Below are positions 31,977 through 39,963 of a DNA stretch of 64,000 nucleotides, piece by piece. Source of the stretch: an uncultured Anaerolineae bacterium (GTDB lineage Bacteria; Chloroflexota; Anaerolineae; Anaerolineales; Villigracilaceae); contig CAKZJX010000007.1 of NCBI GenBank assembly GCA_937120535.1, positions 1 to 64,000 of the forward strand. Reading direction: 5' to 3'. The notes beneath the pieces are model-generated. The model worked only from the letters and a program-made list of their open reading frames with translations. It was not told the DNA's origin and did not search any database. Numbering within the stretch: position 1 is the stretch's first letter; every line of letters starts with the position of its first letter. The position numbers and the translations under genes were made by a program.

Positions 31977-33020
31977 CTAACCCGAAACTTTCAGGATCAT
32001 CGTGTTCTCGTTGAAGCGACCCTTACACGCAAACTCTTTGCCCTTAACCGTGTCCAGGTACTTCCGCATCGCTGCCAAGGTCGAACCCTTGATGGCCTTC
32101 ACCATATCTTCAGGCTTACGAATCTTCTTGAACACCGACTTCTCGAGGTCATAGTTCTTCAAGGTCGAACCCGTCACCATGAACCCGTCATCGCTAGCTG
32201 CTTTGAAGTACATCAGGAAGCGATATTCGGTATTGTAGACGATAGCCTGTTTTGCACCTATCAACACCTCGGGACGTAGGGACTCCAGACCCAACGCTTC
32301 GTCTTTCTTCTTGTACGGCATCTTGCTTACCATCTTGACAGGGTTGATTTTCTTAGGAGCAACCTTTCGGACACGCTGTTGCCTAACAACCTGGACCACC
32401 GTGTCCAACTGCTTCTTCACTGCATTGAGGAACTTCTTCATAGGACGAATCTTGTCCTTGGCGAAATTCTCAGGGGCTTCTTCCATCTCACGAAGAATCT
32501 TGTCGCATTGGGCGATGACTTCAGCGTGGTGCTTCTTGTCCGTACCAAAAGCGATGCTACGGGGCTCTTGTCCCATCAGCACATCGTCCACGGCGTAATC
32601 GAAATCTTCAAGGGCTTTGTTGGGGGCAACTACAGCCTTCTTGATAACAACCTTCTTCTCTTCGACTACAGGTTCAACGAACTTGGAAATTTGAACCAGC
32701 TCTGCCTTGATGCGTTCCAGTTGACCCTCTTCCAGGAGGAACCCGTTCTCGACCATGCGGAGCACATAACCGAGATTGCTGAAACGCCAATCCTTCTGGT
32801 CACGCAAACCTGCAACGATTTCAGGCATGTTCTTCTTGGCCCATTCAATGGCCCACTTCTTGGAGTGCTCTTGCTTTGCATGAACGGCGTAGTGGTTCAG
32901 ACCACGCACAAGGTTAATCTTGTCGCTGTTCAGAGCGGTGAATTTCGGTTCCGAAGCGCCATTCAACAGGTTATCCACAGCAGCTTGAATCTTTGCGCTC
33001 ATTCGTTTACCGCGCGCCAT
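31977..33020 (-). CDS. Hypothetical basic protein of about 347 residues
   Basis: Start taken at MARGKRMSAKIQAAVDNLLN. Very Lys-rich, with a helical first half (GLNHYAVHAKQEHSKKWAIE), a Val/Lys-rich linker (VVEEKKVVIKKAVV) and a C-terminal half with YNTEYRFLMYFKAASDDGF and GSTLKNYDLEKSVFKKIRKP. The C-terminal part looks like a compact alpha/beta domain. I recall similar proteins from T4-like phages but no function. High Lys content suggests nucleic acid binding. Confidence 0.55.
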   Translation of the reverse strand: MARGKRMSAKIQAAVDNLLNGASEPKFTALNSDKINLVRGLNHYAVHAKQEHSKKWAIEWAKKNMPEIVAGLRDQKDWRFSNLGYVLRMVENGFLLEEGQLERIKAELVQISKFVEPVVEEKKVVIKKAVVAPNKALEDFDYAVDDVLMGQEPRSIAFGTDKKHHAEVIAQCDKILREMEEAPENFAKDKIRPMKKFLNAVKKQLDTVVQVVRQQRVRKVAPKKINPVKMVSKMPYKKKDEALGLESLRPEVLIGAKQAIVYNTEYRFLMYFKAASDDGFMVTGSTLKNYDLEKSVFKKIRKPEDMVKAIKGSTLAAMRKYLDTVKGKEFACKGRFNENTMILKVSG

Positions 33021-33050
33021 TTTGCTTGCTCCTTGTTTGATCATGACTCA

Positions 33051-33085
33051 ATTATACAGCAAAGAACACCCCTGTCAAGGGGTGT
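33051..33085 (-). promoter_or_regulatory. Terminator with TTGACA in its loop, nested promoter
   Basis: Stem ACACCCC / GGGGTGT closes a loop that is exactly TTGACA, with TCTTT after it (terminator). TATAAT follows TTGACA at 16 bp (promoter). It ends the dUTPase region and starts the gene at 33020. Confidence 0.8.
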
Positions 33086-33128
33086 CTTGAAGAATTTTCC
33101 TTGTCGGGATCGTAGCCTTCTACCACAA

Positions 33129-33215
33129 CTATCTCACTAGGACACGCCTATGAGATTCACTTTCAGGATTGGTAATCCCTATGACCACCCAATGGTCTGG
33201 GGTGTATTGGCTCAT
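33129..33215 (-). pseudogene. Truncated small gene after dUTPase
   Basis: ATGA overlap with the dUTPase stop opens MSQYTPDHWVVIGITNPESE, which ends after 28 codons. The YTPDHWVV start is one I recognise from longer phage proteins (about 70 residues) that continue into a Gly/Trp-rich beta part, which is absent here. So the gene seems cut short. Confidence 0.45.
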
Positions 33216-33715
33216 TTCGTCCCCGTTGAACCAAAACCACCTTCACCTCGAGAGGTCTCAGACAGCTCCTTCACCACATAGAACTCTGCATGATACACTG
33301 GACACACCACCGCTTGGGCAATGCGTTCGCCTGGCTCGATGACAAAATCCTCGTCACTTTCATTGTAAAGGATCACGCCCATGACACCGCGGTAATCGGC
33401 ATCAACGGTACCTGGGGTGTTCTTGACGGTGATGCCTTTCTTCAGGGCAAGGCCTGACCGAGGGCGAATCTGAATCTCGAAACCATAAGGAACAGACACT
33501 CGATAACCTGAAGAGATGAGTTGCCAGGTGCGCTTCTTCAGGGTGATTGGCGCATCAATGCACGCCTTCAAGTCAAACCCGCTTGAGCCCTCTGTTGCAT
33601 AGAAGGGAACTTCTGCCAGAGGATGAACTAGAACGATCTCGACTGGGATACGGAAGAAAAATGGTTTTTGTTCAATCATTTCAATCATTTCAATCATTCC
33701 AATCATTCCAATCAT
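33212..33715 (-). CDS. dut: dUTPase (dUTP pyrophosphatase)
   Basis: 167 residues with all five trimeric dUTPase motifs: SSGFDLKA, RPRSGLALKKG, GTVDADYRGVMGVILYNES, ERIAQAVV and RGEGGFGSTG. It turns dUTP into dUMP and feeds dTTP synthesis, beside the deaminase and ribonucleotide reductase of this phage. The first 15 residues are an odd Met-Ile-Gly/Glu triplet repeat made by a 9-base tandem repeat, giving five in-frame ATG codons; the true start may be any of them. Confidence 0.93.
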   Translation of the reverse strand: MIGMIGMIEMIEMIEQKPFFFRIPVEIVLVHPLAEVPFYATEGSSGFDLKACIDAPITLKKRTWQLISSGYRVSVPYGFEIQIRPRSGLALKKGITVKNTPGTVDADYRGVMGVILYNESDEDFVIEPGERIAQAVVCPVYHAEFYVVKELSETSRGEGGFGSTGTK

Positions 33716-33716
33716 T
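33672..33716. repeat. Five copies of a 9-base repeat at the dUTPase start
   Basis: Unit TCAATCATT (or CCAATCATT) on the plus strand. On the coding strand each unit is AATGATTGA or AATGATTGG, so every copy carries an in-frame ATG. Confidence 0.9.
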
Positions 33717-33906
33717 AACGATAATTCTTGATGGCTCGGTAAAATTTTGGGTCATTCATATACTCTTCGGGAACTTCTTCTTTGTAGTATTCCTCGTCCA
33801 ACGCGGCCATCTTTCGCTCGACCTCACGCCTTTTCATAACTTTTACTTTGTGATCGCTATACTCGTCACTATCGGCAACGCGGTGACGTTTCAGACTCTT
33901 GCTCAC
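33715..33906 (-). CDS. Small highly charged protein
   Basis: 63 residues, mostly charged and helical (HKVKVMKRREVERKMAALDE, EYYKEEVPEEYMNDPKF). Its stop overlaps the dUTPase start region by one base. Not recognised. Confidence 0.5.
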   Translation of the reverse strand: MSKSLKRHRVADSDEYSDHKVKVMKRREVERKMAALDEEYYKEEVPEEYMNDPKFYRAIKNYR

Positions 33907-33919
33907 TTATAACTCCTGC

Positions 33920-34132
33920 TTAAAGATCAACACCTGTAAAGACCCGATGCGCTGCAATCGGGTCAAGCTTTGAAACTTCGATTGCTCGAAAGGCTCTACG
34001 ATATACGTCCATAGCATATTGGCGCTGGGCGTCCGTATTTTTAGGATTCTCAGCATCCATGAGAGCTTGTCTTGCACACTTCTCATAGAATGCTTTGTCT
34101 TCCGCTCGCTTTTGGGCCAATGTCTTTTTCAT
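33920..34132 (-). CDS. Small helical protein, possibly leaderless
   Basis: 70 residues, helical (QKRAEDKAFYEKCARQALMD, AQRQYAMDVYRRAFRAIEVS). The ATG lies six bases after the TATAAT box, so a transcript from that promoter would begin at or next to the ATG. GAGG is one base from the ATG, too close for normal use. Not recognised. Confidence 0.5.
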   Translation of the reverse strand: MKKTLAQKRAEDKAFYEKCARQALMDAENPKNTDAQRQYAMDVYRRAFRAIEVSKLDPIAAHRVFTGVDL

Positions 34133-34138
34133 ACCTCG

Positions 34139-34167
34139 ATTATATCAGAGTTCTCAGTCACGTCTAC
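34139..34167 (-). promoter_or_regulatory. Early promoter directly before an ATG
   Basis: GTAGAC, 17 bp, TATAAT. Predicted start of transcription falls on the ATG at 34132. Confidence 0.7.
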
Positions 34168-34172
34168 AAGAA

Positions 34173-36701
34173 TCAGCAAAAGAAGTCATCCAGAGTTGCT
34201 TTCTTCTCTGTTTGCCAACGAACGGCGCCTGCAATGCGCTCAAGAGCACTCATGAAGGTCTTCTGGAACAAATCATCATAATCAACATATTCATGGAGGC
34301 CGAACTCTTTAGGCAGCTTGTCCACAAACCCAATCACATCTTCACCGATAGGGTTTGGCATACGAAGTGGTACCCTACGCATCTTGCCGCCCTCCATGAT
34401 CGGGTTGTAATTGCCTGCAATGCCGTGGGTCTTAAGCAAATGGTTGTAGATCAATGATGCTCGGACATGCTGGGGGCAACCTTGCTTGTAGATGGTTTTC
34501 GCATCGCCATACTTGTCCAACCCCTTGACGCCCGAGGGCATTGCAATTGTATAAGGATCCTGCTTGAAGAACTTCTCACGGGTCTGTTTAACGAACTCTT
34601 GCAGCTCTTGTTCCGTGCCGACAAGGAAGATTCTAAGCGCATCATTCAATGAATCACGGCATATCTTAGGGGTGCTTGAACGCTTGACCTCCAAACCCGT
34701 CACTGCAATCTCGGGCTCCTTGTAGCGAACACCCTCGTTGTCCCATACATACAAAGCGTAGCGCTTCTTCGCAACCCAAATCGCAGATTCACAAATCTTC
34801 TCACGCTTGACTGCCAACTGATTGTCAAAGACGTTTAGCTCGTCGCCAATCCACTTACATGCCTCATCGATCTTCTTACCGATCTTTTCCTCACACACCT
34901 TGTCCAGTGCATCAACCAGCTTGGCTGTGGGTAGTTTATCCAAACCCGCACGCTTTATCAACGACTTCAATGAGAAGTAGTTTGAGTCAGTGTCGATATA
35001 GACCAACGAATCTTCCACGCCACTCATCTTGTTAATATAACTTGACGCCATACGACCAACCTTCTGAATGAAGAATTGGCCCGTAGACGTGATACCCTCG
35101 GCACATCGGAAATCGAAAAATCGGAAGTAAGCGTTCGCCATTGCGCCGTAGAGAGAATTTAGTAGAATCTTTAGAGCCAGCTGTTTGTTATCAAGAGATG
35201 CAATGCGCGCCTCGAGATCCTCTCGCTTGACAGGATCTGTCTCATTCACGAGAGCCTTCTTGTATTTCTTCATCTCGTTCTTCGCATCCACGCGACCGTT
35301 ATATACCATGCCCGTTAGGAGAGGCAGGATGCCTTGTTTGTCTCGACGGAAAAAATGACCGTTTGCCGTCATTGTAAGATTGTACTTCTTTAAGAGCGCA
35401 GATAGTTCGCTCATATCCTTCAACAACTCATCAATCTGAATCTTGTCATAATACTTGATTAGCTCATCAGGCACCTCATGCTCTGACAAGATTGTCTCTG
35501 GCGAAATGTTCCATGTCCGAATGATTGAAGGATATAGGGAGTTTGCATCAAAAGACACAACCCATTCATATCGACCGGGAACTGGTGTCATAACGAAACC
35601 GCCCATGATTTGACGGTCTGCAACACCTGGGCTTGTCTTGCAACGAACGAACTTGTTTTCTTTGTAAAGGGAGTTCTGAATGAAAATGTCCCACGGCTTG
35701 ACGGTTCCAAACACATCTGAGTAGTTCATCTTAACCAGATATGCAATCGAGAACGTGAGGCTCAACAGCTTCAACTTCTGTTCTAGTTTGTAGACAAGGG
35801 AAACGTCGTGGATGTTATAATCCACGAACAAATCAAACGACTTCTCATAGAATTCTCTGAATGTCGAATAGGGGTTCTCTAGCTTCTGTTCGCCGAGGAA
35901 GTCTTCACACACTGCATCCAATGAAAAGTCCCGTTCGCCTGGCATGTACTTCTTGAACAACTGAAGGTAGTCCAGATGCTCAATGCCCTTGATTTCAAAC
36001 GAGGTTGACTTCTGGTCGATGTTGTATTCACGAATCATTCCAACAGGCGACAAGGACTTCATCTTGTCTTCACCCAGACGTTGGCGAATACGATTCAAGA
36101 GGTAGATAATATCGAAACGCTCCGTGTTCCAACCTGTCACTACATCAGGGTAGTTGCCCGCCCAAAACGCCACAAAGTTCCTGAGCATCGAATCCTCATC
36201 CGAGAACACCTTCAACTCCACAGGGAACGGATGTTTCATTCCAGGACGTGCGTCTTGGAAACACCAACAATGAAACTTCTTGCCGTCAAAGATTGTCAGG
36301 ACGTTGATGCGTTCCTTAGCCAGATAGGGGTCGGGGAACTCGTCAGACACTTCCGTCTCAATGTCAAGGTAATATGTGAGAATCAACGACTCATCATATT
36401 TGATGTCTTGTTCCCAACGTTGGTTGATGTAGGAATAATCCCAATTGGTGTTGCCGTAAGCCTCAAAGCCTTCAACGTCTGAATACTCTTCAATGAATCG
36501 CTTTGCATCGCTGATAGATTCGGTCCGGACGGGCTTTAGGTAGAATCCTTCGAGAGTTTGATATTTCGTTTCTTCATTGGTTTTGACATACAAGGTAGGC
36601 TGAAAATCCTTAACCACCGTTGAACGGCGACGCCCTTGCTCGTCAATCCAACGTAGGAAAATTGCGCCGCCACGATTATGAAAATGAGTATAAAAAGACA
36701 T
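34173..36701 (-). CDS. 43: DNA polymerase gp43 (family B)
   Basis: 842 residues from the ATG after AAGGATGAC (T4 gp43 has 898). Exonuclease motif I is TYYLDIETEV, Exo II is VTGWNTERFDI, Exo III is YNIHDVSLVYKLE. Polymerase motif A is VSFDANSLYPSIIRTWN, motif B is ALKILLNSLYGAMAN, and motif C is VYIDTDSNYF. All acidic residues are present, so both replication and proofreading should work. The C-terminal end (KKATLDDFFC) has a likely clamp-binding tail. It stands behind a strong promoter nested in the terminator of the PARP-like gene. Confidence 0.95.
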   Translation of the reverse strand: MSFYTHFHNRGGAIFLRWIDEQGRRRSTVVKDFQPTLYVKTNEETKYQTLEGFYLKPVRTESISDAKRFIEEYSDVEGFEAYGNTNWDYSYINQRWEQDIKYDESLILTYYLDIETEVSDEFPDPYLAKERINVLTIFDGKKFHCWCFQDARPGMKHPFPVELKVFSDEDSMLRNFVAFWAGNYPDVVTGWNTERFDIIYLLNRIRQRLGEDKMKSLSPVGMIREYNIDQKSTSFEIKGIEHLDYLQLFKKYMPGERDFSLDAVCEDFLGEQKLENPYSTFREFYEKSFDLFVDYNIHDVSLVYKLEQKLKLLSLTFSIAYLVKMNYSDVFGTVKPWDIFIQNSLYKENKFVRCKTSPGVADRQIMGGFVMTPVPGRYEWVVSFDANSLYPSIIRTWNISPETILSEHEVPDELIKYYDKIQIDELLKDMSELSALLKKYNLTMTANGHFFRRDKQGILPLLTGMVYNGRVDAKNEMKKYKKALVNETDPVKREDLEARIASLDNKQLALKILLNSLYGAMANAYFRFFDFRCAEGITSTGQFFIQKVGRMASSYINKMSGVEDSLVYIDTDSNYFSLKSLIKRAGLDKLPTAKLVDALDKVCEEKIGKKIDEACKWIGDELNVFDNQLAVKREKICESAIWVAKKRYALYVWDNEGVRYKEPEIAVTGLEVKRSSTPKICRDSLNDALRIFLVGTEQELQEFVKQTREKFFKQDPYTIAMPSGVKGLDKYGDAKTIYKQGCPQHVRASLIYNHLLKTHGIAGNYNPIMEGGKMRRVPLRMPNPIGEDVIGFVDKLPKEFGLHEYVDYDDLFQKTFMSALERIAGAVRWQTEKKATLDDFFC

Positions 36702-36736
36702 GTCATCCTTCACGTAGAGATACCAATCAAAACGAT

Positions 36737-36770
36737 AGTATATGACAAAAAAAGGGGCCTGTCAAGCCCC
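36737..36770 (-). promoter_or_regulatory. 43: Terminator with TTGACA in its loop, promoter for gene 43
   Basis: Stem GGGGC / GCCCC, loop TTGACAG, then seven T: a terminator for the gene ending at 36777. The same TTGACA is 17 bp from TATACT, which drives the polymerase gene. Confidence 0.8.
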
Positions 36771-36776
36771 CGTTCC

Positions 36777-38438
36777 TCACTTTTTAATCAACTTCAAATA
36801 CTCTGTCAATTCGCCTTCCCTATTCTCCATGAACTCTCGGGTATAACGAACCACATACGTTTTTGACTCTTTTCTGTTGTAAATCATAACAGCGGGGCCC
36901 GAACCTGTCCAGTCGAGTTTGACGTTTCTGCCCATCTTCTTGGCCTGGAAGTCCTTGAAGTCAACGGCTTGTTTTTCGCTGATTGGAATGTTGCCATCCA
37001 TGAAAATGTAAGTGATGCAGTGTGGCATGTCGCCTGTTCCTTCATTGATAAATTCTTTGAAGCTCTTGATCTCAATTGCCGTTGATTCATTCGTTCCAAG
37101 ATGCTTTGCCTTCATTTTGTTCATTTCTTCTTTGCCGATTAGTTCAACATGATAAGCCTTGTAAATACGCAACTGTTCATTGGGGTTAAACACCGCCCAT
37201 TCCGGTGACACGGTATCACGTTCATCTTCTTTTGCGCCTGTTCCAGCACAACGATAGTCCCGGCGGTGCATGCCTAGTGAACCTTCCATCTCAAAAATAT
37301 AACCTTGTGTGCCGCGACGACGGCTATAACCTTCGTCACCAATATATTGAGCAACTTTGTCCAAAACGTTTGAGAAGTAGATACCGTCTCCCAACATACG
37401 GCCAACAACTGATGGGTCATTGGACTTGATAACTTTGAACCCGTAGCGTAGGATCATCGATGCGCCAATAGAACCTGTGCCGTAGAAGATTGGTTTCATT
37501 ACTTTAGGATCAATCCCCTCGTCTGCCATCTTCTGCAACCAACGCTTGAAACCTTCTTCCTGCAAAGGAACACTAACGTTGAAAGCTCGTTTGATTTTCA
37601 AAGCGATCTCACCGTGAGCATAGCGGTTGAATGCATCATACTCAACAGACATTCTCTCAAGAGCCTCATCATCCAATTCAATGATATCCACATGAAGATC
37701 GTTGACCGATGGCTGCTGGACAACCGTTCTGCTCAACACTTCAGATAGCTTGTCTTTCTCTTTTACGCTAGGACGACGAGGTGTCTCAATGTCATTGTAC
37801 TTAAGAATCTGAACTAGACGCTCTTCGGTAACAGGAGTCAAAGGCTTAATGAGAGCATCATCGCCTTGAACTTTCTTCAAAGCTTCGGCCATGAAACGCC
37901 CATGAATTAAATATCCAACCAATGAGCGGCGCTCATTCAAAGGCATCTGCAAGAAAATATCATCAGCAGCATCTTTGCTCTTGCTTAACAAGATTTCGAT
38001 TGCGCCAAAGTACATGTGCTCGAATTCACGCCTTTCAGAAGGTTTCAATCCGCGGTCATACCGTGAATAGAAATCGGTTAGTTTCTTAGCAACTTCAAGA
38101 GTCAATTCATCTTTGCGCTTCCGTGCATGGGAGATAAGGACGTCCTTTGGAATGTTCTTTGACCAAAGCGGATCATCCAGAACAAGAACGATAGTCTCGT
38201 TCATGTTTGATGCCGTCATATGGTTGAAGAATAAATCTGAAGCCGAAACCAGCAATGCTTTCTTCTCTTCCACACCCAAAGCATTTAGATAAGCGTCTGC
38301 CTTTTCTTTCCCTACAAGATATGTGAAACGTTTTAAAGGTAGTTGAACAACACCCATCAAACCGTCTGTATAAGCAGATTTTCTGAAAATGTTTTTCTTC
38401 AGATAATCTAGCTGTTCTTCTTTATCCTTTTCATTCAA
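36777..38438 (-). CDS. PARP-like protein with internal capsid-targeting-like peptide
   Basis: 553 residues from a TTG; the frame is open upstream to the previous gene and there is no ATG. Residues about 310-440 look like a PARP catalytic domain: PIFYGTGSIGASMILRYGF, MLGDGIYFSNVLDKVAQYI, GYIFEMEGSLGMHRRDY and VSPEWAVFNPNEQLRIYKAY. The classic His-Tyr-Glu triad would be Tyr-Tyr-Glu here, because the first motif is YGTG instead of HGT. At about residue 458 SFKEFINEG resembles a capsid-targeting peptide with an I-x-E cut site. If active it would transfer ADP-ribose from NAD to a host target; activity with the Tyr is doubtful. Confidence 0.6.
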   Translation of the reverse strand: MNEKDKEEQLDYLKKNIFRKSAYTDGLMGVVQLPLKRFTYLVGKEKADAYLNALGVEEKKALLVSASDLFFNHMTASNMNETIVLVLDDPLWSKNIPKDVLISHARKRKDELTLEVAKKLTDFYSRYDRGLKPSERREFEHMYFGAIEILLSKSKDAADDIFLQMPLNERRSLVGYLIHGRFMAEALKKVQGDDALIKPLTPVTEERLVQILKYNDIETPRRPSVKEKDKLSEVLSRTVVQQPSVNDLHVDIIELDDEALERMSVEYDAFNRYAHGEIALKIKRAFNVSVPLQEEGFKRWLQKMADEGIDPKVMKPIFYGTGSIGASMILRYGFKVIKSNDPSVVGRMLGDGIYFSNVLDKVAQYIGDEGYSRRRGTQGYIFEMEGSLGMHRRDYRCAGTGAKEDERDTVSPEWAVFNPNEQLRIYKAYHVELIGKEEMNKMKAKHLGTNESTAIEIKSFKEFINEGTGDMPHCITYIFMDGNIPISEKQAVDFKDFQAKKMGRNVKLDWTGSGPAVMIYNRKESKTYVVRYTREFMENREGELTEYLKLIKK

Positions 38439-38496
38439 ACCATCAAATGATTGCTTGAATGCTGGGCTTGTAATGTCTGAATAATTTTTTTCAAAG

Positions 38497-39891
38497 TTAT
38501 CTCAACATATTCCTTGTAATGTGAACGCGGGCCTTGCTTAAGAAAGCAATCAAATACTTTAGCTTCTCTTTTTCTGTTAGCGTGCTTTCATTAGGGAAGG
38601 ATGATAAGTTGCCGAGCCATTTGTTTTCTCTGAAAGCATTCGCCATTAAATCCAATTCTTTTTCAGCCAACTCAAACAATGCATCAATGTCGTCTGTAGG
38701 TCCGGCCGAAACAATCTTACGCTGGAATTCGTTGATAACTACATCGAACACCATGCGCTTCAAAGTTTCCTTAGTCTTGCCGTTGATTGTACCTATTGTA
38801 CGGGCTGAGAACAACTTACGTAGAGGTAGACTTGCAGCGGTCAAACCTGCCTTGATTTCAGCAGCGTTCTTACCCATTGCAACCTTGTAAAGAAGAATCA
38901 TGCGCCAAAGATGTTCAGAGTTAACGTCTTTCTTCATAAAGTAGCCGAATGCCTTATTGAATGTCTCAATATCAGGCATGACGGACATAATCATCTTGAA
39001 ATGTTCTTCTCGGTCGCTTGTTGAAGGGATCAAATAGTCGGTCGCTTTCTTAAGAAGATCACCAAATAGATCAGTATAGCCGCGCTCTTTCAATAGCTTT
39101 GTGATTTCGCTACGTGAGGTCGCCTTCCACAGCATCAAATAGAAATCTTCATCTGAAACTGTTGCAGGTTTTGCAACGGTTTGAATTTTGTCTGCTTTGG
39201 GTTTTTGATTGACAACGGCAGAAACTGGAGCAACAGGCGCGGTGCCATTTGTTGAATGGGGAACGGCGGTGTTAATTGCAGCGGTTGAAACAGCGTCTGC
39301 TGGAGCCAAACCAATGTCGGGAATGTCCTTCAGATAGATTTGATATTGACGAGCGATGCCGTAAAATTCTTGAGAGATGGGACCAAAGTCTTTCTTACGC
39401 GCTTTGATCAGCATGAAGAATGCTTTAGCAACTTGTTTGATGTTTGCAGCACCTGACTCAAACTGCTTAACCACATTCAAGATAACAGGGTGCGGTCTAT
39501 GTGACAGATATTGAATCTCTTTGATGAGTTCACGAACAATGTTCTCACCAAAGCTTTTAGATGTGATTGCTCGAGACTTTAGCTTGAACAATAGACGAGT
39601 AATTTTGTTTGCGGTATCTGGCTTAAGGCCACCAATATCATGGTATAGCTTAGTAGCCAAAGAGATGTCTTTGTTTGCGTCGCCAATATTGACAATTTGG
39701 AGTTTCCCGTCATCTGGGAAATAGGTTTTCATAATGCCTCGGGTGCTTGAAATGGCAAATAAGCCAAGTGTACCCAAGAAGTTAATGAAGAACGCACTAG
39801 CAACTTTCTCTTTGTCTTTCAGAAGATCGGCTAGCTCTGTAGGGTTTGTGTAAAGGCTATTCTCTGCAATTTGATTTGTAATATGATCTAT
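38497..39891 (-). CDS. Virion-type protein, probably the N-terminal half of the PARP-like gene
   Basis: The only standard start is a TTG at 39777, but coding continues upstream (TNQIAENSLYTNPTELADLL, KEKVASAFFINFLG) to an ATA at 39891 that has GGAA six bases before it, as if ATG had mutated. The protein is mostly helical with an Ala/Pro/Val linker near the middle (STNGTAPVAPVSAVVNQKPK). It ends ...ITRNMLR, TAA. The next gene opens one base out of frame at that point: deleting one base at ATGTTGAGATAA would fuse both into about 1040 residues. A late promoter lies upstream. Not recognised beyond this. Confidence 0.55.
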   Translation of the reverse strand: MDHITNQIAENSLYTNPTELADLLKDKEKVASAFFINFLGTLGLFAISSTRGIMKTYFPDDGKLQIVNIGDANKDISLATKLYHDIGGLKPDTANKITRLLFKLKSRAITSKSFGENIVRELIKEIQYLSHRPHPVILNVVKQFESGAANIKQVAKAFFMLIKARKKDFGPISQEFYGIARQYQIYLKDIPDIGLAPADAVSTAAINTAVPHSTNGTAPVAPVSAVVNQKPKADKIQTVAKPATVSDEDFYLMLWKATSRSEITKLLKERGYTDLFGDLLKKATDYLIPSTSDREEHFKMIMSVMPDIETFNKAFGYFMKKDVNSEHLWRMILLYKVAMGKNAAEIKAGLTAASLPLRKLFSARTIGTINGKTKETLKRMVFDVVINEFQRKIVSAGPTDDIDALFELAEKELDLMANAFRENKWLGNLSSFPNESTLTEKEKLKYLIAFLSKARVHITRNMLR

Positions 39892-39916
39892 AGTTAATTC
39901 CGATTGGCGACTTTTG

Positions 39917-39924
39917 TATTTATT
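39917..39924 (-). promoter_or_regulatory. Late promoter for the PARP-like gene pair
   Basis: AATAAATA followed by C, one mismatch, 26 bases before the ATA at 39891. Confidence 0.55.
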
Positions 39925-39930
39925 TGACTT

Positions 39931-39958
39931 GGAGGAAGGGCATTACTGCCCTTCCTCC
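39931..39958. terminator. Hairpin after regA
   Basis: A 12-bp stem (GGAGGAAGGGCA / TGCCCTTCCTCC) with a four-base loop, five bases after the regA stop. No T tract; it precedes a late promoter like the hairpins at 9464 and 26918. Confidence 0.6.
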
Positions 39959-39963
39959 TTGTA

